From JAJDZL01 sp965220665 (GTDB taxonomy: Bacteria; Pseudomonadota; Gammaproteobacteria; Arenicellales; JAJDZL01), in assembly GCA_965220665.1 (NCBI GenBank), contig CBDCQQ010000005.1:1798001-1862000 (forward strand): a stretch of DNA of 64,000 nucleotides, in the 5' to 3' direction. The notes beneath the pieces are model-generated. The model was not told the origin of the DNA, searched no databases, and saw only the letters and a list, made by a program, of their open reading frames with translations. The position numbers and the translations under genes are program-made. Positions 17,176 through 26,011 of this stretch are shown one piece after another; the stretch's first letter is position 1, and each line of letters starts with the position of its first letter.

Positions 17176-18729
17176 TCAACTGCGTCGTCCGCGTAGTGGC
17201 AATCGGAGTGCTGACGCCGAACCACTAGTAGCTTGATTCAAATTAGCGTTAAGATGACCCCAGCCACCTGCGAGTGCCATAGATGTGCGAGAACTGATGG
17301 CTCCCATGAGCAAAAACCATGCAACTGGTAGTGTCAGATAGGCGGTTAAGGTAATTAACCCCAGTACAACATCGGCTACTGTACCGGAACCTCCAAATTC
17401 AAATGCCATCCAGTCGGGGTACATTGTGCGTAGCAGTTTTTCGTCGAGAAACTCAGCTACAGCCCACAAGGCCGATAAAAATCGCAACGAAAACAATAAG
17501 ATTACTGCCCGTACAATTATCCCAGGCTGAAGCACGGCATAAGGAATGGCCAGCGGTAATACCATGTACAGCAGCATCAGCATTAGAGCCTGTAGCATTG
17601 GCAGACCGATTAATATCAATTCCATCATGATGTGCATGAGTGCAGACAGCATCAGTGCACCAAAGCTCGCAATTAGCTGCTGTACCCAGTCAAATGACGG
17701 TACACCGGGACTAAAAATGAAAATTCCCGGTTCGCGGTCAGCCCGCACCACCATGTTTCGTGGAACCTGGTTCAACATTCGCCGTAGAATACGATCGACC
17801 ATATGACGTACAAGATAAGGATGATTTGCACGCACCTGGGGATCTTGCATCTTTTTTTCCATCCGATCAATAAACGACTGCAACCAAGGCCCCTGTTCAA
17901 TCAAATTTTCCACAAGTCTTGCTCTCAGTCCCAATCGGTCATCATTCCACCAAGCTTCACATTGAGGCTGATGTAATATTGCGTCTTGTCCCGGTCGCTC
18001 TGGCCAGCCTATCACCGGTAAGGTAGCGCTGTAACCGGTTCCACAGCGCTGAACATCCGAACACGCTCGATAATAGCCTTCGGTTTTAAGAAAGATCTCC
18101 GAACCTAACCAGTCGACTGCTTCAAAGTTGTTGGTAACTTTTGGTGGATTGGGTGAGCGCTGATATTTGGCTAGAGATGGTTCAAAACAGTCGATACGAA
18201 ATCGTCTAATTTCAGCAATCAACTTTTCATCATCAATCGAAAGCTGTGCGATTCTAAGTAGACTTGCCCGGAGTATCGCCGGATCATCAAGCTTGTCAAT
18301 CGCAGTAACTACCTGATCTGTAAATAGTGCAGAAGCGTGATAGACAAGCCACCAGAGAATGGGTATGCGTATCCCTAGCACTGAATCTGAATTGATGACG
18401 TAGGGTAAATTTGGTGCCTGCGCATGGGTTGGTGTATCGTTGTACGGCTCTTCAAATCGTATATCGGTTCGACTAACCGGTACAGCCGGCAAGAAAGCGA
18501 GCACAATAACGACACAGGCAATCAGGGTGTCTAGTTCCATGCGTCGTAGTGACACCGCGGCAGCCTCTCGCATTGATTGGCTGCGCATGGGTTCGGACCA
18601 GTTACGCCAAATGAGTATTCCCAGAGGGAGTAGTACTAAACCGCTTTTCACCAGTATTTCAGCGATACTATTCGCCACATGCCAGCCAATGAGCGTGGTG
18701 GCCAGTTCAAAGTAGGAATGAACCTTCAT
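17176..18729 (-). CDS. TraG N-terminal-like inner-membrane conjugation protein
   Basis: A 517-residue membrane protein with several hydrophobic segments at the N-terminus (about 10-35 and 65-85) and a cluster after residue 345 (ASFGALMLSALMHIMMEL onward). A soluble periplasmic-looking part with paired cysteines (CSDVQRCG) lies between. Length, topology and position right after the PFL_4711-like gene match the TraG_N-type protein that closes GI-type secretion operons. Its F-plasmid relative works in pilus assembly and mating-pair stabilisation. It is the last gene of the operon, 15 bp after its upstream neighbour. Confidence 0.75.
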   Translation of the reverse strand: MKVHSYFELATTLIGWHVANSIAEILVKSGLVLLPLGILIWRNWSEPMRSQSMREAAAVSLRRMELDTLIACVVIVLAFLPAVPVSRTDIRFEEPYNDTPTHAQAPNLPYVINSDSVLGIRIPILWWLVYHASALFTDQVVTAIDKLDDPAILRASLLRIAQLSIDDEKLIAEIRRFRIDCFEPSLAKYQRSPNPPKVTNNFEAVDWLGSEIFLKTEGYYRACSDVQRCGTGYSATLPVIGWPERPGQDAILHQPQCEAWWNDDRLGLRARLVENLIEQGPWLQSFIDRMEKKMQDPQVRANHPYLVRHMVDRILRRMLNQVPRNMVVRADREPGIFIFSPGVPSFDWVQQLIASFGALMLSALMHIMMELILIGLPMLQALMLMLLYMVLPLAIPYAVLQPGIIVRAVILLFSLRFLSALWAVAEFLDEKLLRTMYPDWMAFEFGGSGTVADVVLGLITLTAYLTLPVAWFLLMGAISSRTSMALAGGWGHLNANLNQATSGSASALRLPLRGRRS

Positions 18730-18744
18730 ATCATTGGTAATTTG

Positions 18745-20076
18745 CTATTCGAGCCGCCACTTTGGTTTTGCACTTTGGGGATGCGCTGGGGTTAACAGCG
18801 CTTCATGTGCGGATAGTAATTCGAGAATGGTGGCTGACACGACATGACGACGCGCTTGCAATTCCCAACTAGCGCGATCAATCTCCCGTTCCAACACTTT
18901 CACTTGATTCGCCACAGTTTCGGCCACCCCACCGCCTCGCTGAATATGTGGCTCCATCAGCCCACTGAGTAGTAGCCGTCGCGCCAGAAAAGCCTGCTCG
19001 ACAATTTCGGCCAAGGCAGCCTCATTGGCGAGCCGTCGAATTAGAAAGTCCCGGTCGGGTAAATCGCGCAGTGCATCGATTACCGGTTCTGCCAGTATCA
19101 CACCGGCACCTTTAAATTTGAAGTCCGAAACTTCGCTCCGAATTCCGGTGTCATACACTCTCGTTGTTAATTGTTCTGAAAGACTGCTTGTTAGTTGATC
19201 GATCTGTGGAAGAAGCCCCTCGCCGGGCACTGTTTCAATTGCCTCTCCAGCCTGTATTCGGTAATCGCCTAAAACTTTAATCACCCAACTTCCAGCCATA
19301 TCAGGAGTATCCCAGACACTTCGAAGTGGTGATTGCCATTCGCTACTGTCACTTGATGGTGTAGCACTTGTGCAATCACCGGGCTGGTTGAGCAGCAGAC
19401 ACCAGCCAGCTCGGGTGGTGTCACGTAAAAGCCAGATGGCAGGCGCACCCTGGCAGCCCGCTTTCTGGTTGCCCAGCCAAGTAACGCAGCCATCAGTTGC
19501 ATCTGCCTTGGATTTGGCAGCCGCAGCAGTCACACCGCGGCTTGCTTCAGTTTCCCAGATTTCCGTACGAGCCGCGTCTAGTAGATCTTGACGAGGTGAA
19601 TCGGACCGGGCGGCTGCGCTAAGATCTTGCCGACATACGTCAACCGAAGTTTTCCATCGGTCCTCTGCGCGCACCAGATAGTGCTGAAGAAGTTGGCAGG
19701 CTCCAGGTTTCGCTCGACACAAAATTGATCCTGGTAGTGCACTTGAGACCTCCCTAGGTATTGAACTCAAGGCGATTAGAGAATTTTCCAAAGATCCGGA
19801 TAAAAGGTCGAGTACGTCAGTCGTCCGATTGAATCCACCGCATGCAGAACCTAGTGGCACCCGCGGCCCGCTTAGCGACTTAGTAAATCTTCGCTCAGAC
19901 GCTGCGATGTCTGTTGCTCGTTCACCACCGAGTAGATAGTAAAGAGCATAGTTGTGTACAATTTCGTCCGCCGCACGTGCGCAATCATTTAATACCAGCC
20001 CAGTCACAGCTAGCAATATTGCTGTAGGTCCTCGAAATCCTAGTCCTCCAAGAATGTACTTTAGTAATCGATGCAT
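18745..20076 (-). CDS. ICE conjugation protein of the PFL_4711 family
   Basis: A 443-residue exported protein: signal peptide up to about CARAADE, then YALYYLLGGERATD and many cysteines (CGGF, CRAKPGACQ, DGCV, AGCQ). These features and its place just before the TraG-like gene match the PFL_4711-type ICE family (TIGR03755). A TraH-like role in pilus extension is only inferred. I chose the ATG at 20076, preceded by GAGGATC, over an upstream non-ATG start. In related elements it directly follows the PFL_4710-type gene; here 4.5 kb of unrelated genes separate them. Confidence 0.72.
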   Translation of the reverse strand: MHRLLKYILGGLGFRGPTAILLAVTGLVLNDCARAADEIVHNYALYYLLGGERATDIAASERRFTKSLSGPRVPLGSACGGFNRTTDVLDLLSGSLENSLIALSSIPREVSSALPGSILCRAKPGACQLLQHYLVRAEDRWKTSVDVCRQDLSAAARSDSPRQDLLDAARTEIWETEASRGVTAAAAKSKADATDGCVTWLGNQKAGCQGAPAIWLLRDTTRAGWCLLLNQPGDCTSATPSSDSSEWQSPLRSVWDTPDMAGSWVIKVLGDYRIQAGEAIETVPGEGLLPQIDQLTSSLSEQLTTRVYDTGIRSEVSDFKFKGAGVILAEPVIDALRDLPDRDFLIRRLANEAALAEIVEQAFLARRLLLSGLMEPHIQRGGGVAETVANQVKVLEREIDRASWELQARRHVVSATILELLSAHEALLTPAHPQSAKPKWRLE

Positions 20077-20206
20077 TTTGATCCTCACAGAATCCTTTTG
20101 CACCAAGCCTACTACCGGCAGTCGAAATGAAAAAGTGAAAAGTAGAATTTAAAGTGAAGCAATTTCTTGGCCAGGGGTGCGACTTTAGCGTATTCGCCTG
20201 CACATC

Positions 20207-20212
20207 TATAAT
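20207..20212 (+). promoter_or_regulatory. Candidate promoter for dapE-argD
   Basis: A perfect TATAAT at 20207-20212 lies 44 bp before the dapE ATG. A weak -35-like TTTAGC (20184-20189) is 17 bp upstream of it. It sits in the divergent gap between the PFL_4711-like gene and dapE. Confidence 0.4.
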
Positions 20213-20256
20213 TAACGCCTTGCCTTTAACCTAAATAATAAATCGACCGTAACAAC

Positions 20257-21408
20257 ATGCCAGCAAAGTCAACCACCACAGAATTAGCAAGTGAACTTAT
20301 CCAACATGCCTCTGTAACCCCTGACGACGGTGGCTGCCACGCACTGATCGCTGAGCGTCTAACGCCCCTCGGATTTACTACTGAAACTTTCGATTGTGGT
20401 GAGGTTTCAAATCTTTATGCGCGACGAGGTACTGCCGAACCACACCTAACCTTTATCGGTCACACGGATGTTGTTCCGGCTGGTAACTTGGACGATTGGC
20501 GTTTCCCTCCTTTCTCGGCAACACAGGCTGACGGGTATTTACATGGCCGCGGTGCGGCTGATATGAAAGGTTCCGTCGCAGCAATGGTAACCGCCTGCGA
20601 ACGAATTTTTGGAAAGGGCGGTAACAATTTTGCGGGAAGCCTGTCGTTGTTGTTGACAAGCGATGAAGAAGGCGAAGCAATTGATGGCACACGCTATGTC
20701 CTTGAGCAACTCGACGCGCGAGGTGAGAATCTGCAATTTTGTCTGGTGGGTGAACCAACCTCGGAGAAAACGCTTGGCGATACGATCAAAATAGGTCGTC
20801 GGGGCTCTTTAACTGGTTTAATCACTGTGCATGGAATACAGGGACATGTGGCTTATCCGCATCTAGCCGACAATCCGGTACATCGTTCAGGTGCACTCAT
20901 CAGTGCACTCGCTAATTGCGCATGGAACGACGCTGACGGAGTGTTTCCAGATACCACACTGCAAATCTCCAATCTGCATGCCGGTGTAGGCGCTGAAAAT
21001 GTCATTCCAGGTGAACTGGAGCTAAATTTCAACATCCGGTTTTCTCCCGTTCAAAATGCAACTGCTCTTAAAGCTCAAATCGAAAAATTCTGCGTGGATC
21101 TGGAACTTGACTACGAAATTGATTGGAGCCCTGTTACTGACCCCTATCGAAGCGCTGGCAGTCACTTGGCAACTATTGTCTCGTCAGCCGTTTTTGCGGA
21201 ACTTGGAGTGGAGCCCGAGCGGTCAACCGCTGGTGGAACTTCAGATGGTCGCTTCGCAGCAGCCGGTGGAGCAGAAGTTGTCGAATTTGGGCCCCTAAAT
21301 GCAACCATTCATCAAGTGGATGAATGCGTTAGTATTTCTGACCTTGACAAACTGTCGCAGGTTTACCAGCGAGTGATCGAACGAATGATCAGCGCTAACC
21401 CGAAATGA
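20257..21408 (+). CDS. dapE: Succinyl-diaminopimelate desuccinylase DapE
   Basis: Zinc aminopeptidase-fold (M20) enzyme that hydrolyses N-succinyl-L,L-diaminopimelate in lysine and peptidoglycan precursor synthesis. In 383 residues it shows FIGHTDVVPAG (H69, D71), HGRGAADMKG (D102), the catalytic TSDEEGEAIDG (E137/E138), GEPTSEK and the C-terminal GGTSDGRF and ATIHQVDE motifs. The next gene, argD, overlaps it by 4 bp, so the pair is translationally coupled. Its place inside a conjugation operon is unusual for a core biosynthetic gene. Confidence 0.93.
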   Translation: MPAKSTTTELASELIQHASVTPDDGGCHALIAERLTPLGFTTETFDCGEVSNLYARRGTAEPHLTFIGHTDVVPAGNLDDWRFPPFSATQADGYLHGRGAADMKGSVAAMVTACERIFGKGGNNFAGSLSLLLTSDEEGEAIDGTRYVLEQLDARGENLQFCLVGEPTSEKTLGDTIKIGRRGSLTGLITVHGIQGHVAYPHLADNPVHRSGALISALANCAWNDADGVFPDTTLQISNLHAGVGAENVIPGELELNFNIRFSPVQNATALKAQIEKFCVDLELDYEIDWSPVTDPYRSAGSHLATIVSSAVFAELGVEPERSTAGGTSDGRFAAAGGAEVVEFGPLNATIHQVDECVSISDLDKLSQVYQRVIERMISANPK

Positions 21409-22634
21409 ATGATCAATTTGACCAGGAGTACCTCATAGCACTTGGGCGCAAGTCCTATGCGCCAAATTACCGACCACGCGATGTGGTTTTCGAATCGGGT
21501 AAGGGCTGTGAGTTAACTGACCTTTCGGGGAAAAAGTACCTCGATTTTGGCTCAGGCATCGGTGTCAATTGTCTGGGTCATCAGCATCCCGCTGTTGTCG
21601 ACGCGATGCAGCGTCAGTCGGCACGTCTATGGCATTCAAGCAATGTCTACTTCAATCATCCAGCAGTTCGTTTGGCGGCACGATTTATTGATCTAACTTT
21701 TGCTGAACGGGTATTTTTCTGCAATTCAGGCGCTGAAGCTAACGAGGCGGCGATCAAGGTCGCACGCCGCTATAGCTATGATCGCGGATATCCCAACAAA
21801 AACATCATCATAACTTTGCAGGGGTCGTTTCACGGGCGCACACTGGCTACCGTAACCGCGACCGCTCAGCCCAAATATCAGGAAGGCTTTGGACCATTAC
21901 CAGCGGGATTCCACTACTGCAACTTTAATGACATTGATCACTTAAGGTCGCTATTTACCGAAAATGTCTGCGCTCTATTGCTGGAGCCGATTCAGGGCGA
22001 AGGCGGAATTCGTCCTGTCTCTGATGAATTTTTGCAATCTGCGGCAGAACTTTGTCAGGCTAATGATGCACTTCTCATTACGGACGAAATTCAATCAGGT
22101 ATGGGACGCACCGGTAAACTATTTGCTCACCAATGGGTATCTAACATTCGACCCGATATCGTTACAGTGGCGAAGGCACTCGGTGCAGGTTTACCGATCG
22201 GCGCGGTGCTGCTCGGTGACAAACCCGATCAGACATTAAAGGTCGGTAGCCATGGTTCCACTTTCGGAGGTAATCCCATCGCTTGTGCGGTGGCGAATGT
22301 TGTGCTAGATACATTGCACACCGATTGTATGCTGGATGAAATTGTAAGAAAGGGGGATCTAATCTGTCATGGACTCAATGCCATAAATGACAAATCGGAA
22401 GCATTCTGCGATATCCGCAATCGCGGACTGATGATCGGAGCTGAACTGAGCGATAAATTTGCGGGTAAAGCCGGCCGCATTCTGAAAGAGTCTCTCGAAA
22501 AAGGTCTGCTGGTACTGCAGGCTGGTGATAATGTTGTTCGCCTACTGCCAGCGTACACAATCAGCGATGCAGAAATTCAAACCGGTTTAGTTCTCCTCCA
22601 GCAGGCTATTGAGAGTAGTTTGTCTTATGACTGA
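21405..22634 (+). CDS. argD: Acetylornithine/succinyldiaminopimelate aminotransferase
   Basis: Class-III PLP aminotransferase of 409 residues. The cofactor lysine is K257 in VTVAKALGAGLPIGA. Other family motifs are FCNSGAEANEAAIKVAR, GSFHGRTLATVTAT and the Asp of LLITDEIQSGMGR. ArgD acts in arginine synthesis on N-acetylglutamate semialdehyde and also serves as DapC in lysine synthesis. Coupling to dapE argues for the diaminopimelate role here. It converges with the ABC ATPase gene, 21 bp away. Confidence 0.92.
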   Translation: MNDQFDQEYLIALGRKSYAPNYRPRDVVFESGKGCELTDLSGKKYLDFGSGIGVNCLGHQHPAVVDAMQRQSARLWHSSNVYFNHPAVRLAARFIDLTFAERVFFCNSGAEANEAAIKVARRYSYDRGYPNKNIIITLQGSFHGRTLATVTATAQPKYQEGFGPLPAGFHYCNFNDIDHLRSLFTENVCALLLEPIQGEGGIRPVSDEFLQSAAELCQANDALLITDEIQSGMGRTGKLFAHQWVSNIRPDIVTVAKALGAGLPIGAVLLGDKPDQTLKVGSHGSTFGGNPIACAVANVVLDTLHTDCMLDEIVRKGDLICHGLNAINDKSEAFCDIRNRGLMIGAELSDKFAGKAGRILKESLEKGLLVLQAGDNVVRLLPAYTISDAEIQTGLVLLQQAIESSLSYD

Positions 22635-22655
22635 ACTTTAAATTCAATCGACAGA

Positions 22656-23750
22656 TTAGACGAGATGGTCAAGTGCCCTACAGTCTTCACTCTGCCACCC
22701 GACTGCAATCGACTGACCGTATTCCAAGTTAACATGTCCATGCGCGTTTGGTATTTTGATAACAAAGTCATCGTGTCCACATAGGCTGACGCGTGTTCGA
22801 ACATGGTCGCCAAGATAAATCACTTCTTCCACATGAGCATTGACGGTATTGGCACAGGTTCCAGAATCTGGATTGACAGTGACTCGCTCAGGGCGAAGTG
22901 ATAGTGTCGTTGCTGACCCAACACCATCGATATTCACTGCTTTTGCTTTAACAACCTCACCGCTCGCCGTCTCAACATCGCATGACCCGTTCATTACGCC
23001 GACGACTTTGCCGTGCAGGACATTGTTTTCACCGATAAACTGTGCGACAAACGAATTTTCAGGCTCTTCATATAACACGCCTGGTGCTGCAAGCTGCTGA
23101 ATGATGCCATCATTGAACACTGCAATTCGATTGGACATGGTGAGCGCTTCACCCTGATCGTGCGTCACATAGATGACTGTTACGTTCAAGTTTTCATGTA
23201 TGTGCTTGATTTCGTACTGCATCTGCTCTCTGAGCTGCTTGTCCAATGCGCCAAGCGGTTCGTCCATAAGGACTAACTTGGGTTCAAATACCAAGGCCCT
23301 AGCAACAGCAACCCGTTGCTGCTGTCCGCCTGATAACTGTCCAGGCAATCGACCGCCAAATTCATGAAGTTGCACCATGGCAAGCGCTTTGCTCACTCGT
23401 TCATCGACTTCTGCTGTGGGGAGTTTTCGAACCTTCAATGGAAATGCAAGATTTTCAGCGACCGTCATGTGCGGAAACAGCGCATAGTTCTGAAATACCA
23501 TGCCAATTTCACGTTTGTGAGGTGAAACATTATTGATGGGTACACCATCCAGAAATATTTCACCATGGGTTGCGGTCTCAAATCCTGCCAGCATCATAAG
23601 GCAGGTGGTTTTACCAGAGCCTGAAGGACCGAGGAGGGTGACAAATTCTCCCTGTTCGACTGAAAGATTCAGGTTCTTGACGACTAGGGTTTCGCCATCG
23701 TAACTTTTTTGGACGTCTGAAAATTGAACGTATGAATTTATAGTGTCCAT
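22656..23750 (-). CDS. ABC transporter ATP-binding protein, PotA-like
   Basis: Nucleotide-binding subunit of an importer of the spermidine/putrescine (PotA) or related class. In 364 residues it shows Walker A GPSGSGKTT, the Q-loop VFQNYALFPHMT, signature LSGGQQQRVA, Walker B LVLMDEPLGALD and switch His in YVTHDQGEA. A C-terminal TOBE domain follows from about residue 240 (LSLRPERVTV). No permease or binding-protein gene adjoins it, so the partner subunits must lie elsewhere or be missing. The substrate is inferred only from similarity to PotA. Confidence 0.85.
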   Translation of the reverse strand: MDTINSYVQFSDVQKSYDGETLVVKNLNLSVEQGEFVTLLGPSGSGKTTCLMMLAGFETATHGEIFLDGVPINNVSPHKREIGMVFQNYALFPHMTVAENLAFPLKVRKLPTAEVDERVSKALAMVQLHEFGGRLPGQLSGGQQQRVAVARALVFEPKLVLMDEPLGALDKQLREQMQYEIKHIHENLNVTVIYVTHDQGEALTMSNRIAVFNDGIIQQLAAPGVLYEEPENSFVAQFIGENNVLHGKVVGVMNGSCDVETASGEVVKAKAVNIDGVGSATTLSLRPERVTVNPDSGTCANTVNAHVEEVIYLGDHVRTRVSLCGHDDFVIKIPNAHGHVNLEYGQSIAVGWQSEDCRALDHLV

Positions 23751-23820
23751 TGAAGGTACAGCCTCGTTTGCAACTTTTTTTTGAATTTATTGCTGCAAGT
23801 ATAGGTGAAATTACTCGCAG

Positions 23821-24423
23821 TTAAGCGAAGAATCGTTGCGCAATATCATGACCACCTTCCCAGAGCATTGTCACTGCAACGACGAATATGATCAATAGAC
23901 CGACATATTCGATCCATTTGTATTTATTTAGTAGATTTGCAATCAAAGTCGCTCCTACCACCATCAATACGATTGAAAGCGTAAGCCCAATCACCAATAT
24001 TACAAGATGGTCGCGCGCAATTGCTGCTACAGCCAATACATTGTCCAGCGACATTGAAACATCTGCCACCACAATTTGAATCAGAGCTTGCCTGAATGTT
24101 ATCGTTTCGCCAGTGGCACTGATTTTTGTGTGTGGATTGGTTTCCTGTCTCTCCTTGCGGCGCATGTCGGACCATAATCGCCAGCACACCCAAAGTAAGA
24201 GTAGCCCACCAATTAACAAAAGACCCGGAATTTTAAGCAGTTGCACCGTCAATACTGCAAATATGATTCTCGCAACGACTGCGAAAGCGACTCCAATCGT
24301 GATGACTTTCTTCCGTTGTTCCTTGGGTAATCCTGCCGCAACCAAGCCAATTGCGATAGCATTGTCTCCTGCAAATAGCAGGTCGACGAGAATCACTTGA
24401 ATTAATGCGCTAAGTTCGCTCAT
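23821..24423 (-). CDS. TerC-family (YjbE-type) integral membrane protein
   Basis: A 200-residue multi-spanning membrane protein with the paired acidic motifs of the TerC family, LLFAGDNAIAIGL near residue 15 and DVSMSLDNVLAV near 124. The short length and the layout of helices fit the YjbE branch. Relatives are implicated in tellurite resistance and manganese or other metal export; the specific role is not readable here. It lies downstream of the TraU-like gene on the same strand and could be read from the conjugation operon. Confidence 0.85.
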   Translation of the reverse strand: MSELSALIQVILVDLLFAGDNAIAIGLVAAGLPKEQRKKVITIGVAFAVVARIIFAVLTVQLLKIPGLLLIGGLLLLWVCWRLWSDMRRKERQETNPHTKISATGETITFRQALIQIVVADVSMSLDNVLAVAAIARDHLVILVIGLTLSIVLMVVGATLIANLLNKYKWIEYVGLLIIFVVAVTMLWEGGHDIAQRFFA

Positions 24424-24472
24424 GATGAGTCTGTGGGAAGGTGCGGAAAACTTGAATTCGCAAAGTATAGCG

Positions 24473-24509
24473 TAAGTGTCAACTCAAGAATGGGACGCTC
24501 CGACACTTA
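24473..24509. repeat. 8-bp inverted repeat between terC and the TraU-like gene
   Basis: TAAGTGTC (24473-24480) and GACACTTA (24502-24509) face each other across 21 bp. There is no T-run on either side, so a terminator is unlikely. It sits at the right-hand junction of the inserted metabolic block. Confidence 0.35.
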
Positions 24510-24545
24510 TTTGACAGTTCGTTATGGTATCCCGTGGAATTAGGT

Positions 24546-25595
24546 TTAGAAATCAAAATGCGACAGCAATGTGCCACCCGCTTTGACACAGCATTTGTAG
24601 CGGCCCCAGTAATTCCAAATATAGCGGTCGTTTTCGGCGACTTCAGGATATGGCCACTCGGGCTGTCTTCCAAATGTTTCACATCGCTTGCTGTGAATTG
24701 GGAGCAGCATCTGCCAGCGATCTGATTTCTCATCAGCATTCGGAAGCCACTGGCGCCACACCTGCTTTACGCATTGACCACCCTTGTTAGTGCGCGGTAA
24801 ACGTTGCCACTGTCCCCCACTTAAACTGCAAGTATGCGGATTCGAGGCTTTTGGGTTGCCTCGCTTAACGTCATGTTCGGTGTGCTTTGCTATTCGACTG
24901 GCAATATGACCAATGTTATCTCGAAGAACAACATCGACAGCCCTTTGACTGGCTACAGCTGCGGATTTACCGGCGTGTGTCTGAAAAATGAAACCAGAAC
25001 GAGGATAAATGGAACCCCAAGTGAAATCAGGCCAAGAACCGATCTCTCTTATTCCTGGAGTAAGTGCTTCTCTACGACTTGAATCTGGTGTTCCGCTTCT
25101 CCACGCTTTGGCATCAAGCAAGGATAAGAAATATGGAAAGAATGGCTGAGAGGCACGACGACATAGAAATCGTTTTACACCGGGAACTCGAGTAACTGGA
25201 CTACCAATGACATCCACTTCGTGGAATTTTAGATCATCCTGCAGTAGACGAGATGTTCCGGTTCCGGTAATACTACCACCTGAGAGAGACGAGACCAAAT
25301 CGATCGTAGGATCAGACAAACTTTGCTCGACGACAGGCCAAGGTGACTGCCCGGTCTGTGCGTAAGATGAAACCACGAAGTCTGGAAAATTGTGAGAAAT
25401 TCTTGGGGTTGTAACTACTTGGCATCCAAAAATAGAACAGCGAAGCCAGATACAGATACCCGATATTTTCCAATCCAAGCAGTCCGTACTCTGAGACCGA
25501 GCTACTATTTCCTCTGTCGACAGTGTGTCGCCTCGAATAGTAACGGGATGCATACTTAGAGTCGCCGCCAACAGTGCAATTGCAAATTTCACCAT
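24546..25595 (-). CDS. TraU-like ICE conjugation protein (PFL_4710 family)
   Basis: An exported protein of 349 residues with signal peptide and many cysteines. The N-terminal CLDWKISGICIWLRCSIFGC motif (residues 39-58) is characteristic of the TraU/PFL_4710 group (TIGR03756). A long Cys- and Trp-rich C-terminal part ends in WNYWGRYKCCV. In F-type systems TraU is a periplasmic disulfide-bonded pilus-assembly factor. The start overlaps the preceding gene by 7 bp. In related elements the PFL_4711 gene follows; here terC follows after 122 bp. Confidence 0.82.
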   Translation of the reverse strand: MVKFAIALLAATLSMHPVTIRGDTLSTEEIVARSQSTDCLDWKISGICIWLRCSIFGCQVVTTPRISHNFPDFVVSSYAQTGQSPWPVVEQSLSDPTIDLVSSLSGGSITGTGTSRLLQDDLKFHEVDVIGSPVTRVPGVKRFLCRRASQPFFPYFLSLLDAKAWRSGTPDSSRREALTPGIREIGSWPDFTWGSIYPRSGFIFQTHAGKSAAVASQRAVDVVLRDNIGHIASRIAKHTEHDVKRGNPKASNPHTCSLSGGQWQRLPRTNKGGQCVKQVWRQWLPNADEKSDRWQMLLPIHSKRCETFGRQPEWPYPEVAENDRYIWNYWGRYKCCVKAGGTLLSHFDF

Positions 25596-26011
25596 GATGA
25601 TTGCCGCCAGACAGTCAAAATCGAATTGATGTCGATGTCCCCATAAACAAGCAAGTGTTCGTCGACTACTGAAACTGGAAAAAATTCGATTCCGTATTGA
25701 TCAATGAGTAAGTGCAGTTCAATCTCGGCCTTCAGCGCTAGTTTGATAGATTCGAAATCCTTTTCGATTCGCTGTATGGCCTGCTGCCGTGCGACCGATT
25801 CAAGACTCGAAAGTTGGCTGCTGAGAGTTCGGGCAGTCAGCCCTAAATTCTGTATGTTGTAAGAACGAATCTCAATGGCAGGGTGGTGGATGACTGGAGG
25901 ACTTCCGTTGACGAAAATTTCGATCAATTTGGGATATTCGGATGCAGATGTTTCAATCGCGATTAATTTGACGAGTACTCCCACCGTCAGAAGGCGAAAC
26001 ACATTACTCAC
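25589..26011 (-). CDS. TrbC/TraW-like ICE protein (PFL_4709 family)
   Basis: A 140-residue protein with an N-terminal hydrophobic signal, a central helical region and a thioredoxin-like C-terminal end, YGIEFFPVSVVDEHLLVYGD. This resembles the PFL_4709 group (TIGR03757) and TrbC, periplasmic partners in F-type pilus assembly. It overlaps the TraC start side by 4 bp and the TraU-like gene by 7 bp. The call rests mainly on position and the C-terminal motif. Confidence 0.7.
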   Translation of the reverse strand: MSNVFRLLTVGVLVKLIAIETSASEYPKLIEIFVNGSPPVIHHPAIEIRSYNIQNLGLTARTLSSQLSSLESVARQQAIQRIEKDFESIKLALKAEIELHLLIDQYGIEFFPVSVVDEHLLVYGDIDINSILTVWRQSSW

